The notes below the pieces were generated by a model. It made no database searches and had not been told where the DNA came from. It saw only the letters and a program-made list of their open reading frames with translations. Positions 1-7,487 of a DNA stretch of 15,434 nucleotides are shown here, in pieces. A program made the translations under genes and the position numbers. Position 1 is the first letter of the stretch, and every line of letters starts with the position of its first letter. This DNA comes from Pseudomonadota bacterium (GTDB lineage: Bacteria; Myxococcota; Myxococcia; Myxococcales; Anaeromyxobacteraceae): assembly GCA_023411405.1 (NCBI GenBank), contig JAEYOU010000188.1, positions 1 to 15,434 of the forward strand, read 5' to 3'.

Positions 1-1
1 G

Positions 2-106
2 GCCAAGGGCTCGACGCTCTCGGAGGCGGACCGGAAGGCCGCGCTCGCGCAGGTCCAGGGGTGGCTCCGCGGCGGCGGGCAGGCGGGATCGGGGACGGCG
101 CGATGA
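2..106 (+). CDS. fliF: C-terminal end of FliF-like MS-ring protein (5' part outside window)
   Basis: Only the last 34 codons are present, open from the left edge to a TGA at 104-106. The peptide ends in a predicted helix (SEADRKAALAQVQGWLRGG) followed by a short Gly/Ala tail, which resembles the cytoplasmic C-terminal helix by which FliF (the inner-membrane MS ring) holds FliG. The call rests mainly on position: the gene lies directly before a FliG-like gene and fliHIJ, the usual order in flagellar operons. Its stop overlaps the next start by 4 bases (ATGA at 103-106), so the two are probably translationally coupled. No transmembrane part or ring-building domain is visible in this fragment, so an SctJ-type lipoprotein tail cannot be excluded from the fragment alone; the hook genes downstream argue for FliF. 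Confidence 0.55.
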   Translation, partial: AKGSTLSEADRKAALAQVQGWLRGGGQAGSGTAR

Positions 107-633
107 GCGCAGCGACCACCGCCCGTGAGCTCCGGCCCGCGCCGAGCACACCCACGATCGCGCCCACGCTCCGCCGCGCGGCGCTCGTGGTGCACGCCAT
201 GCCCGCGAGGGACCGCGCGTGGTTGCTCGCGCAGCTCGCGCCGCTCGAGAGGGCGCAGCTCGAGCCGCTCCTGGCCGAGCTCCGCACGCTGGGTATCCCC
301 GCAAATCGAGCCCTCCTGGAGGAGGCCATCGGCGCCGTGCGCGCTACGGGGTCTCGTGAGGCAGGCGCGTCCACGGCGCGCTCCGACGCCGTGGACGCGT
401 TGAGGAAGGCGGACCCGGAGAGGCTGGCCGCCATCCTTCGCGGTGAGCCCGCCACCCTCGTCGCCAAGCTGTGCCGTCTCTCGGAGTGGCCCTGGCGCGA
501 CACCGTCCTCCGAAAGCTCGGCTCCACTGCACGCAAGCAGGTCGAGCTGGCCCTGCGCGATGTGGAGGCGCCCCCCGGAGCTGCGTTCCGGCAGCACCTC
601 GTCGCCGCTCTCGTCCGGAGACTCGGAACGTGA
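103..633 (+). CDS. Short FliG-like switch/adaptor protein (N and middle domains only)
   Basis: This 176-residue protein occupies the fliG slot between fliF and fliH. The ATG at 103 overlaps the previous stop; an open stretch upstream of it belongs to the same frame but runs inside fliF. Residues 24-76 (RRAALVVHAMPARDRAW and following) follow the FliG N-domain pattern of 'KAAxLLxxL...' helices that bind FliF. Residues 99-174 (LRKADPERLAAILRGEPATL and following) align without gaps to the FliG middle domain, with GEPAT where typical FliG has the FliM-binding EHPQT motif. FliG is normally about 330 residues; the C-terminal torque domain with its charged helix has no room here. If these assignments hold, the protein could connect MS ring to C ring but not meet the MotA stator. 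A second full FliG elsewhere, or an SctK-like adaptor role, are alternatives. The real-gene call is strong; the family call is moderate. Confidence 0.7.
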   Translation: MSAATTARELRPAPSTPTIAPTLRRAALVVHAMPARDRAWLLAQLAPLERAQLEPLLAELRTLGIPANRALLEEAIGAVRATGSREAGASTARSDAVDALRKADPERLAAILRGEPATLVAKLCRLSEWPWRDTVLRKLGSTARKQVELALRDVEAPPGAAFRQHLVAALVRRLGT

Positions 634-1547
634 GCGCTCCGAAGGTCACACGGGAGTTCGCCGGCGCCGTGCTTCGCGACGTCACGATGGACCCGCGCCC
701 GATCGTGCTCGGGCGGGTGCGTCGCGGCGTGGGCGGGGGCGCGCAGCGAGCCGCACCGGGCGATGCGCCGGGGCACGAAGCTCCTGGCGTGCCGGGGGCC
801 GGGGGGAGCTCGGCTCCCGCCGATCCGGCCTCGTTGCCGGGCTACGATGAGGGGTTCCGGGCGGGTGCGGCGAGCGCAGAGGCGGCGCAGCGTGCTCGCG
901 CGCAGGCCTCGGTGGACGCGACCCAGCGTGCTGCCTTCGAGCGAGGGCGCGAAGAGGGCAAGGCGCAGGGGCTCGCCGAGGGCCGGGAGGCCGGACGGCA
1001 GAAGGCGGAGCAGGACGCTCGCTCCGTGCGCGACGCGGCGGCAGCGCGAGTCGCGCAGCTCGACGGCATCCTCGAGAGGATCCAGGCAGAGCTGGCGAAG
1101 CGCCTGCAGCATGCCGAGGACGACATGGTCACGCTGGCGCACGCCGCGATCTGCCGGATCCTCGGGGAGGAGCTCGTGACGCGCGACGGCGTCGCGCAGC
1201 ACGTCCGCCAGGCGATCCGCGAGGGCGGGTTCCTGGGCGCGGGCTCGAGCCTCGGGCAGCTCGCGATCCACGTGCACCCTCAGGATCTCGGAGCGCTCGA
1301 GGGCGACCCGCTGCTCGCGTCCTGGCTTCGCCAGCACGCCGCCGCCGGCGTCGTGCGCTGGGTCCCCGACGAGCGGGTTCGATTCGGCGGGTGCCTCGTT
1401 CGCTCCGGCGAGGGGACGATCGACGCCCGCCTCGAGACGCAGCTCACCGCCCTCCGGCGGGTGCTCGTCGAAGGGCGCGCGGCGATGCAGGCCGCCTCGA
1501 GCGCCGGGTCCGCGAGCCCGGCCGGAGGGGAGGGCGGCGGCGCGTGA
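630..1547 (+). CDS. fliH: Flagellar export ATPase regulator FliH
   Basis: This 305-residue protein is FliH, the peripheral stalk protein that dimerises, binds the ATPase FliI and brings it to the export gate at the membrane. The GTG at 630 overlaps the preceding TGA (GTGA) and fits the coupling used throughout the operon. Residues 72-78 begin the typical YDEGFRAG segment, and residues 106-122 carry a run of GxxxG-type repeats (GREEGKAQGLAEGREAG), a hallmark of FliH helix packing. A long charged coiled coil follows, then a C-terminal FliH/SctL domain ending with the pattern VRWVPDERVRFGGCLVRS. The first 70 residues are a Gly/Pro/Ala-rich extension, and the protein is longer than the common 220-250 residues. 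The conserved tryptophans near the N-terminus of enterobacterial FliH, used for FlhA/FliN contact, are not seen. Confidence 0.92.
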   Translation: MSAPKVTREFAGAVLRDVTMDPRPIVLGRVRRGVGGGAQRAAPGDAPGHEAPGVPGAGGSSAPADPASLPGYDEGFRAGAASAEAAQRARAQASVDATQRAAFERGREEGKAQGLAEGREAGRQKAEQDARSVRDAAAARVAQLDGILERIQAELAKRLQHAEDDMVTLAHAAICRILGEELVTRDGVAQHVRQAIREGGFLGAGSSLGQLAIHVHPQDLGALEGDPLLASWLRQHAAAGVVRWVPDERVRFGGCLVRSGEGTIDARLETQLTALRRVLVEGRAAMQAASSAGSASPAGGEGGGA

Positions 1548-2983
1548 GCCTCGGCCTCCTTACTGAACGCCTCCGGCGCGCGGAGCTGAGCCGTCGCCTC
1601 GGTCAGGTCCGGAAGCTCCACGGGCTTGCCATCGAAGCGGATGGCCCCCGCAGCCACGTCGGCGAGCTCTGCGCGATCGTCGGGCCAGGTGAGGAGCCGC
1701 CTCCCACGGACGCGGCGCTCCGGCTCGCTGCCGCGGACGGAGTCGACGAGGCGGTGGAGGTCTCGGCCACGGCGCCGGTGCTCGCCGAGGTCGTCGGGAT
1801 CCAGCCGGGGCGCGTGACCCTCATGCCGTACGGCAGCGCCAAGGGGCTCACGGCGGGGAGCACCGTCGTCGCCCTCGGCAGCAACTCGAGCGTCGGGGTC
1901 GGTGAGCCCCTCGTCGGCCGCGTGATCGACGGCTTCGGCAGGCCGCTCGACGGGGGACCCACGCCGGCCTGTGCGCGGCAGCGCCCGCTGCGCGGTTCGC
2001 CGATGAACCCGATGCAGCGTCCGCGCATCCGCGAGGTGCTCGAGACGGGCATCCGTTCGATCGACGCCCTCCTCACGATCGGCCAGGGCCAGCGGGTGGG
2101 CATCTTCTCCGGCAGCGGCGTCGGCAAGAGCACGCTCCTCGGAATGATCGCGCGGCACGTCCGCGCCGACGTCAGCGTCATCGCGCTCATCGGGGAGCGC
2201 GGTCGCGAGGTGCGCGAGTTCATCGACAAGCACCTCGGGCCGGAGGGACTGCGGCGATCGATCGTCGTGGTCGCGACCGGTGACCAGCCGGCCCTCGCGC
2301 GCATCCGCGCAGCGCACGCAGCGCTCACGATCGCGGAGGACCTGCGGGAACAGGGCAAGCAGGTGCTCCTCACGATGGATTCCATCACGCGCTTCGCGAT
2401 GGCACGCCGCGAGGTGGGGCTCTCGGCCGGCGAGCCGCCCACCGCCCGCGGCTACACGCCGTCCGTCTTCGCCGAGCTGCCGGAGCTCTGCGAGCGATGC
2501 GGGACCGCGCCGGGCGGTGGCTCGATCACGGCGCTGCTCACGGTCCTGGTCGAGGGGGACGACCTCAACGAGCCGATCTCCGACGCGCTCCGAGCCATCC
2601 TCGACGGGCACATCGTGCTGTCCCGGAGCATCGCGCACCAGGGCCAGTATCCTGCGATCGACCTCCTCAAGAGCGCGAGCCGGCTCTTGCCGGACGTGAC
2701 GACGGAGCAGGACCGCAAGCTCGTCGCCGAGGCGATCCGGGTCATCTCGCTCCTCGACCGCAACAGGCAGATGGTGGAGCTCGGGGCGTACGAGAGGGGT
2801 ACCAACCCCGAGCTCGACGCGGCGCTCGCCCGCCAGCCGAAGCTCCAGGAGTGGCTGCGGCAGACCGCGGGGGGCGTGCGGCGGGCAGAGGCGCTCGCGC
2901 AGCTCGTGAAGGCACTCGAGAAGCCCGCCGTCGCCGAGGCCGCCGCGCCGGTGGCTCGGCCTCGCACGAGGAGGGGACCGTGA
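1544..2983 (+). CDS. fliI: Flagellum-specific export ATPase FliI
   Basis: This 479-residue protein is the ATPase of the flagellar type III export apparatus; it forms a hexamer under the gate, releases substrates from chaperones and helps unfold them. The GTG at 1544 overlaps the fliH stop. The Walker A loop GSGVGKST lies at residues 190-197, the GERGRE segment at 217-222 supplies the catalytic glutamate by analogy with the F1 beta subunit, and Walker B is at 274-279 (VLLTMD) followed by SITRFAMARREVG. The segment GEPPTARGYTPSVFAELPEL and the later SRSIAHQGQYPAIDLLKSAS are typical of the FliI/SctN family. The N-terminal beta-barrel domain precedes residue 100 and the C-terminal helical domain ends in an Ala/Arg-rich tail. 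FliI and SctN cannot be cleanly separated by motif; the flgD and flgE genes downstream favour FliI. Confidence 0.97.
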   Translation: MSLGLLTERLRRAELSRRLGQVRKLHGLAIEADGPRSHVGELCAIVGPGEEPPPTDAALRLAAADGVDEAVEVSATAPVLAEVVGIQPGRVTLMPYGSAKGLTAGSTVVALGSNSSVGVGEPLVGRVIDGFGRPLDGGPTPACARQRPLRGSPMNPMQRPRIREVLETGIRSIDALLTIGQGQRVGIFSGSGVGKSTLLGMIARHVRADVSVIALIGERGREVREFIDKHLGPEGLRRSIVVVATGDQPALARIRAAHAALTIAEDLREQGKQVLLTMDSITRFAMARREVGLSAGEPPTARGYTPSVFAELPELCERCGTAPGGGSITALLTVLVEGDDLNEPISDALRAILDGHIVLSRSIAHQGQYPAIDLLKSASRLLPDVTTEQDRKLVAEAIRVISLLDRNRQMVELGAYERGTNPELDAALARQPKLQEWLRQTAGGVRRAEALAQLVKALEKPAVAEAAAPVARPRTRRGP

Positions 2984-3462
2984 GGATCGACCTCCGCCGC
3001 TTCGAGTACGCGCTCGAGCCGCTCCGGCGGCGCCGGCAGTGGGAGCTCGATGCGCTGCGGGCGGAGCTGGGACGTGTCCAGAAGCAGGTCTCCGAGGCCG
3101 AGGAGGCGGTCGAGCGGCTCCGGGGCGACCTCCGCGAAGCGACCACCGCGGCCGCACGCGACCTCTCGGCGCGCATCGATCCCTCCCGCCACCCGCGCTC
3201 CGTCGGCTGGCTCGTCCAGCTCCGCACCGCGATCGAGGCCGGAACCGCGAGGGTCGCGGCCCTCAGGACCGCGCGTGACCAGGTCCGCGCACGCCTCGTG
3301 GCCGGCCAGCAGAAGCTCGACACGCTCGAGCGGCATCGGGAGGAGTCTCAGGCGGAGTTCGCCCAGGTCGAGGAGGCGCGCCTCGCGACGGAGGCGGATC
3401 GGGACTGGCTCACCCGCCGTGACTGGGCCTCACGCACGCCGGCGAGGGAGGGCGACGAATGA
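2980..3462 (+). CDS. fliJ: Flagellar export protein FliJ
   Basis: This 160-residue, highly charged protein lies directly after fliI, with a GTGA overlap at 2980-2983. Nearly all of it is predicted as two long antiparallel helices: roughly residues 5-65 and 85-145 have heptad-like spacing of Leu/Val/Ala among Arg, Glu and Gln, broken near residues 70-80 by a Pro/Gly-containing turn (DPSRHPRSVGW). This is the architecture of FliJ, the central stalk inside the FliI ring that resembles the gamma subunit of F1-ATPase and couples it to FlhA. The start FEYALEPLRRRRQWELD matches the usual FliJ opening (F...L..LL..R). Primary sequence is poorly conserved in this family, so the call rests on coiled-coil structure, length (usually about 147) and position. 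Confidence 0.88.
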   Translation: MRIDLRRFEYALEPLRRRRQWELDALRAELGRVQKQVSEAEEAVERLRGDLREATTAAARDLSARIDPSRHPRSVGWLVQLRTAIEAGTARVAALRTARDQVRARLVAGQQKLDTLERHREESQAEFAQVEEARLATEADRDWLTRRDWASRTPAREGDE

Positions 3463-4025
3463 GCGGGCCTCCCCTCCTCCAGCTCATCGCGCCCGCCGGC
3501 GCGACGAGTCCAGGCGCTCCGCCCGAGCGAGCGGGCGACAAGACCGACCGTGCGTGGCTCGCCTCGCTCGAGCGGGCGCTGGAGGCGGATCGGTCGCTCG
3601 CCGCCGCCGAGCGCAACGGCAAGAAGGTGGGCCTGGGAGGCCAGCTCGCGTCACCGCTGGCGGTGCGAGCGCCACTCGACGCCCTTCCGTCTTCGAGCGC
3701 CAGGCCGGCCAACGTCGCCGCCACGGATCGGGGCGCAGCCGAGGCGATCAGAGGTCCCAACGATGGCGCGCCGCGCGAGCCGCTGCGGTTTCACGTCGAG
3801 TGGACCGAGGCGGAGGCGGGCGTCCGGGTGTGGCTCGGGTCCGACCACCGCGGCGACGCTGCGCTCGATGCGCACGTCGCTGCGGTGGTAGCGGAGCTGC
3901 GGCGGCAGCTCGAGGTGCGAGGCGTCCGTCTCCTCACGGTCACGTGCAACGGGCGCGAGGTGTGGGCTGCGGAGAAGGACAACGAGACGAACGGGAGCCG
4001 TCCGGCTCCTACGGAGGGGTCATGA
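3459..4025 (+). CDS. Short FliK-like hook-length control protein
   Basis: This 188-residue protein lies where fliK normally lies, between fliJ and flgD, coupled on both sides by ATGA overlaps (3459-3462 and 4022-4025). Residues 1-105 are Pro/Ala/Gly-rich and look disordered, as in the ruler part of FliK. Residues 108-165 resemble the compact FliK C-terminal domain that switches export specificity through FlhB: a beta strand (HVEWTEAEAGVRVWLG), an amphipathic helix (AHVAAVVAELRRQLEVRG) and a final strand (VRLLTVTCNGREVW). FliK is usually 350-600 residues; the region before the switch domain here is too short to span a typical hook as an extended ruler. The identification depends on position and this secondary-structure pattern and is not certain. 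Confidence 0.6.
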   Translation: MSGPPLLQLIAPAGATSPGAPPERAGDKTDRAWLASLERALEADRSLAAAERNGKKVGLGGQLASPLAVRAPLDALPSSSARPANVAATDRGAAEAIRGPNDGAPREPLRFHVEWTEAEAGVRVWLGSDHRGDAALDAHVAAVVAELRRQLEVRGVRLLTVTCNGREVWAAEKDNETNGSRPAPTEGS

Positions 4026-4423
4026 GCATCAGCGCGATCGGGGGCAGCGCGGGGGCGAGCGCCGCCAACTCCCTCACCATGGAGGACTTCCTGAAGGTGC
4101 TGCTGACGCAGCTCACCTACCAGGATCCGCTCAAGCCGCTCGACAACCAGCAGTTCATGGCGCAGATCGCCCAGTTCACGACGCTCCAGCAGACGCAGGA
4201 GCTGAACGAGAACATGGCGCGGCTCCTCAACAACCAGGCCGCGCTCCAGTCCGTCGGCCTGCTCGGCCGGACGGTGACGGTCACGACGGAGGCCGGGTCG
4301 ATCACCGGTCGCGTCACGGCGCTCTCCTGGGCGGGCGCGACCCCGAGGCTGACGGTCGAGCCCACCGCCGGCACCACCCTGAACGACATCGAACTCAGCC
4401 AGATCACCGCCGTCCGCCCGTAG
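4022..4423 (+). CDS. flgD: Flagellar hook capping/assembly protein FlgD (short form)
   Basis: This 133-residue protein is FlgD, exported to the growing tip to form the scaffold under which FlgE subunits polymerise. Residues 20-57 carry the family signature, including DFLKVLLTQLTYQDPLKPLD followed by NQQFMAQIAQFTTLQQ. Residues 74-133 (VGLLGRTVTV...GRVTALSW...) form a short beta-rich tail. Enterobacterial FlgD is about 230 residues, with extra tudor-like and Ig-like domains; these are absent, giving a form about the size of Bacillus FlgD. The ATG at 4022 overlaps the stop of the FliK-like gene, and flgE begins 19 bases downstream. Confidence 0.95.
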   Translation: MSISAIGGSAGASAANSLTMEDFLKVLLTQLTYQDPLKPLDNQQFMAQIAQFTTLQQTQELNENMARLLNNQAALQSVGLLGRTVTVTTEAGSITGRVTALSWAGATPRLTVEPTAGTTLNDIELSQITAVRP

Positions 4424-4442
4424 CAGTGAAGGGACCTCGACC

Positions 4443-5657
4443 ATGATCGGGACCATCCACCTCGCCCTCAGCGGCCTTCAGGGCGCCGAGCGCGGGCTGC
4501 GCGTCATCGCCAACAACACCGCCAACCTGAACACCCCCGGGTTCAAGGGCTCGACCCTGATGTTCGCCGACATGTACTCGACGTCCAACGCCGGGACCGG
4601 GGAGCGGGGTCTTGGCCTGGCGACGCTCGGCACCGTGCTCTCGTTCCAGCAGGGCCAGCTGCAGAACACCGGCAACAACCTCGACCTCGCGATCGACGGG
4701 TTCGGCCTCTTCACGATCCGCGACAGGGACGGGAACATCCGGTACACGCGCGACGGACAGTTCAAGTTCGACGCGAACGGGATCCTCGTCACCGCGAACA
4801 CCGGGGACCAGGTCCTCGCGTACGACGGCGCCGGCGCCCTCGTCCCGGTGAACATCTCCACCCTGCGGCTCCAGGATGCGCACGCGACCGAGAACGTCAC
4901 GTTCTCCGGCACGCTCTCGACGGGGATGGCCGAGGTGACGGTCCAGGGCGTGACCGTCATCGACCGCGCCGGCGGGACCCACTCGCTGACGGTGCACTTC
5001 ACGCGGGTGACGAACTCGGACGGCACGTGGACCGGGGCCTGGAACGTCCGGGTGGATGGCGATCCTGCGCTCGTCGACGGGCACACGACGGGGGAGCTCG
5101 TCTTCAACAACGGCCGGCCGGAGGAGGGCCACTCGCAGGTTCGGATCCAACTCGCGGTTCCTGCGCAGGATCCGATGGAGGTGGTGCTGGACTTCAGCAC
5201 CAACGTGGTCTCCTCGGCGATGGGGTCGAGCTCGACGATCGCCGTGGGCACACAGGACGGGTACGGCGCGGGGATCCTGACGGCGACGAGCTTCGACGCG
5301 CTGGGGCGCCTGGTGCTCACGTACTCCAACGGCCAGACGACCCGGGGCGACGAGCCGCAGGCGCCGCCCGCGGCGCGGGTCCGGCTCGCGCTGGCCCGGT
5401 TCGACTCGCTCGACGCGGTCCGGCCGGTCGGCGACAACCGCTACGAGTCCATCGACGATCGCGCATGGGTCCACGGCTTCGCGGGTGACAGCGGGTTCGG
5501 GAGCGTTCGATCGGCGGTCCTCGAGATGTCGAACGTGAACCTCTCGAGCGAGTTCAGCAACCTCGTCATCCTGCAGCGGGGCTACCAGGCGTCGTCTCAG
5601 GTGGTCTCGACCGCCAACGAGATGCTGGCCGAGCTCTTCGGGATGAAGGGCAAGTGA
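4443..5657 (+). CDS. flgE: Flagellar hook protein FlgE
   Basis: This 404-residue protein is the hook subunit, which forms the curved universal joint between rod and filament. The N-terminal rod/hook signature is clear: LSGLQGAERGLRVIANNTANLNTPGFKGS spans about residues 9-37. The IDGFGLF segment of FlgE/F/G proteins follows near residue 85. The C-terminal helix at 363-404 (NLSSEFSNLVILQRGYQASS then VVSTANEML) pairs with the N-terminal helix in the assembled tube. The middle part is beta-rich and hook-specific, and the length matches FlgE (about 400), not FlgG (about 260). It is the only gene before the sigma factor gene that is clearly separated from its predecessor; a GAAGGGA ribosome binding site lies about 9 bases before the ATG. 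Confidence 0.97.
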   Translation: MIGTIHLALSGLQGAERGLRVIANNTANLNTPGFKGSTLMFADMYSTSNAGTGERGLGLATLGTVLSFQQGQLQNTGNNLDLAIDGFGLFTIRDRDGNIRYTRDGQFKFDANGILVTANTGDQVLAYDGAGALVPVNISTLRLQDAHATENVTFSGTLSTGMAEVTVQGVTVIDRAGGTHSLTVHFTRVTNSDGTWTGAWNVRVDGDPALVDGHTTGELVFNNGRPEEGHSQVRIQLAVPAQDPMEVVLDFSTNVVSSAMGSSSTIAVGTQDGYGAGILTATSFDALGRLVLTYSNGQTTRGDEPQAPPAARVRLALARFDSLDAVRPVGDNRYESIDDRAWVHGFAGDSGFGSVRSAVLEMSNVNLSSEFSNLVILQRGYQASSQVVSTANEMLAELFGMKGK

Positions 5658-6547
5658 GCGCCGCGCGTCACAGCAGGAACGGCGCGGCGCGCGCGGTGCC
5701 GCCCGGGGGGCTCCTCTCGGTCGAGGAGTCCGCCGTAGGGCCGCGGCCGCTCCGGTCATGGAGCGACGAGCAGGTCGCGCGCGTCCGAGACGCGGCGAGA
5801 GCGGCGCTCGAGTCCTGGCGAACGGCGTGGGCGGTCGCGTCGCCGTCCAGCGCGATCGAGTGCGCGCGCGCCGATGAGACGCCGCTCGCGGCGGGTGAGA
5901 GCTGGCGATCGCTGGGAGGCGCCTCTGGAGCATGGTCGTGCTTCTCCCGAGACGACGGCGGTCTCGCGGGCGTCGGGCCTGGGGAGTCGGAGCTCCGGCG
6001 GGCGCTCGTCGGGACGGGAGAGGAGACGCCCGTGGGGAGCGAGCTCGTCCACGGGGCGTGGCACGATCTCGAGCAGCGGCTCGTCTCCGGGCTCGGCCTG
6101 CAGCCGAAGGCGGGGCCGGCGCAGGCGGGCCCGTGCCCGGGCCTGTGGCGCAGGTGGTCCGGTGCGCTGCTCCTGTGGATGCCCTGGTGGAGCGCGCAGC
6201 TTCGGGTGCTCGTCTCCGGTGATGAGGTCGAGCGCCTTCTCTCTCCGTCGGGTCGACCCGCGACGAGGAGGGCACCTCGTAGCGTCCTCGTCGCGCTCGC
6301 GCAGGCGACCTCCACGCGGACGATCAGGGTCGAGGTGCAGCTCGAGCCGTTCGAGCTCGACGTGGGAGCGCTCACGTCGATGCGCGTCGGCGACGTCCTT
6401 CGCACGTCGCACGGGCTCGAGCGTCCACTGCTCCTGGGCGTCGGCACGGCGGGGACGGAGGGGGCCGTGGAGTGGGCAGGGCTCCTGGGCCGCGCGGGCT
6501 CGAACAGGGCCGTGGAGATCGTCGGAGAACGTGGGGCAACGCCATGA
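5654..6547 (+). CDS. Divergent FliM-like/SctQ-like SpoA C-ring protein
   Basis: This 297-residue protein starts at a GTG overlapping the flgE stop and lies directly before fliN, where fliM normally lies. Residues about 224-291 form a SpoA domain: VEVQLEPFELDVGALTSMRV, GDVLRTSHG, a hydrophobic strand (PLLLGVG) and the closing GLLGRAGSNRAVEIVG. This is the domain through which FliM and FliN assemble the lower C ring and the export-substrate sorting platform. The first 220 residues are hard to place. There is no LSQxEIDxLL-type CheY-binding N-terminus and no obvious GGxG motif for FliG contact. A Trp-rich stretch (GLWRRWSGALLLWMPWW, about residues 163-179) stands out. The layout is reminiscent of the SctQ proteins of injectisomes. 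The SpoA call is firm; the label FliM is by position. Confidence 0.75.
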   Translation: MSAARHSRNGAARAVPPGGLLSVEESAVGPRPLRSWSDEQVARVRDAARAALESWRTAWAVASPSSAIECARADETPLAAGESWRSLGGASGAWSCFSRDDGGLAGVGPGESELRRALVGTGEETPVGSELVHGAWHDLEQRLVSGLGLQPKAGPAQAGPCPGLWRRWSGALLLWMPWWSAQLRVLVSGDEVERLLSPSGRPATRRAPRSVLVALAQATSTRTIRVEVQLEPFELDVGALTSMRVGDVLRTSHGLERPLLLGVGTAGTEGAVEWAGLLGRAGSNRAVEIVGERGATP

Positions 6548-6924
6548 GAGAGTACGATGCGACCCAGAAGTCGTCCGCCGGCACGGTGAAGCCGATCGCC
6601 CTCGGGGAGCTCGACCCCGGGTCTGCGGCGGGGGTGGGTACCCCACTCGCCGGCGGTGGCGCGCTCCTCGGCGCGCTCAAGAACGTGAAGGTCAAGCTCA
6701 CTGTGTGCGTCGGTTCGGTCGAGGTCCCGCTCGGCGACCTCGCGCGCGCGAAGTCTCAGCAGGTCCTCGTGCTCGATCAGGGCATGGAGGAGCCCGTGGA
6801 CGTGCTGCTGGAGGGCCAGGTCGTCGCGCGCGGGGTCCTCGTCGCGGTGGACGACCGGTTTGGAATCCGGTTGACCGAGCTTCCCGTGCAGCCCGAGCCC
6901 GTCGCGGGCGGGGCCGAACGATGA
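6544..6924 (+). CDS. fliN: Flagellar motor switch / C-ring protein FliN
   Basis: This 126-residue protein is FliN, which forms the base of the C ring and docks FliH-FliI complexes to the export gate. The SpoA domain occupies residues about 44-113: LKNVKVKLTVCVGSVEVPLG, then a variable turn, VLVLDQGMEEPVDVLLEGQV and VARGVLVAVDDRFGIRLTEL. The order and length of strands match FliN closely, including the 'A.GE.v.v.d.fGvRit.i' ending. The first 40 residues are Gly/Ala-rich and flexible, as usual. The ATG at 6544 overlaps the FliM-like stop, and the next gene overlaps its own stop at 6921-6924. Confidence 0.93.
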   Translation: MREYDATQKSSAGTVKPIALGELDPGSAAGVGTPLAGGGALLGALKNVKVKLTVCVGSVEVPLGDLARAKSQQVLVLDQGMEEPVDVLLEGQVVARGVLVAVDDRFGIRLTELPVQPEPVAGGAER

Positions 6925-7487
6925 GGCCTCCATCGTCCGCTCGTGCCGCGCCTGTCGAACCACGACCGGTGACGCACCATCCTCGAGCACTGGCGCTCGC
7001 GCTGCTCCTCTGCAGCATGGGGACAGGGCTGGTTCGACCTCACACCGCGCGCGCCGCCGTTCCCGACCCCGAGCGAACAGCGGTCAGGATTCCGTCGGAG
7101 ATCCCGGTGCGCCGCTCCGACGCCGTGAGCGAGCCCGCTCCGGGCTCGCTCCGAGGCGTGGTGATCGGGCTCACGCTCCTGGTGGCGATGGCGGTCGTGA
7201 CGGCGCGGCTCAAGAAGGGCGGCGTCGGCAGCGCGAGGATCCTCGGTGCGAGCGCGTGGTTCGGGCGCCTCACTCGAGGCGCACCGGCCGAGAGGGTCCG
7301 GGTCATGCAGTCTGTCCGGCTCACGCCGCGATCGAGTCTGCACGTCGTCCTCTGGGATGGGCGGGAGCTGCTCGTGGCCTGCGCCGACGCAGGCGTCTCG
7401 GTGCTCGGGTCCAGGTTGCCGCCCTCCGACTCCGACGCGCCCGAGGCCGCGGCGACCCCGCCCGCGGCGGAGGGAGGAGCGGCGTGA
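6921..7487 (+). CDS. fliO: Flagellar biosynthesis protein FliO
   Basis: This 188-residue protein is FliO, a membrane chaperone that stabilises assembly of the FliP ring of the export gate. Residues 20-46 form a hydrophobic signal-like segment with an ARAA end, so the N-terminus is probably cleaved or membrane-anchored. A second membrane span lies at about 77-96 (RGVVIGLTLLVAMAVVTARL). The cytoplasmic domain (about 125-163) has the family pattern VMQSVRLTPRSSLHVVLWDG followed by RELLVACADAGVSVL. An acidic Ala/Pro-rich tail follows. FliO is poorly conserved, but the position between fliN and fliP and the two hydrophobic segments agree with the motif. Confidence 0.9.
   Translation: MRPPSSARAAPVEPRPVTHHPRALALALLLCSMGTGLVRPHTARAAVPDPERTAVRIPSEIPVRRSDAVSEPAPGSLRGVVIGLTLLVAMAVVTARLKKGGVGSARILGASAWFGRLTRGAPAERVRVMQSVRLTPRSSLHVVLWDGRELLVACADAGVSVLGSRLPPSDSDAPEAAATPPAAEGGAA

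Noticed and set aside
1280..3157. A 625-codon - strand frame opposite fliI
   Set aside because: It is antisense to fliI, whose Walker motifs are certain, and reads as Arg/Asp/Leu-rich sequence without domains.
4404..6275. A 623-codon - strand frame opposite flgE and the FliM-like gene
   Set aside because: It lies opposite a certain flgE, has no recognisable motif and crosses a coupled gene junction.
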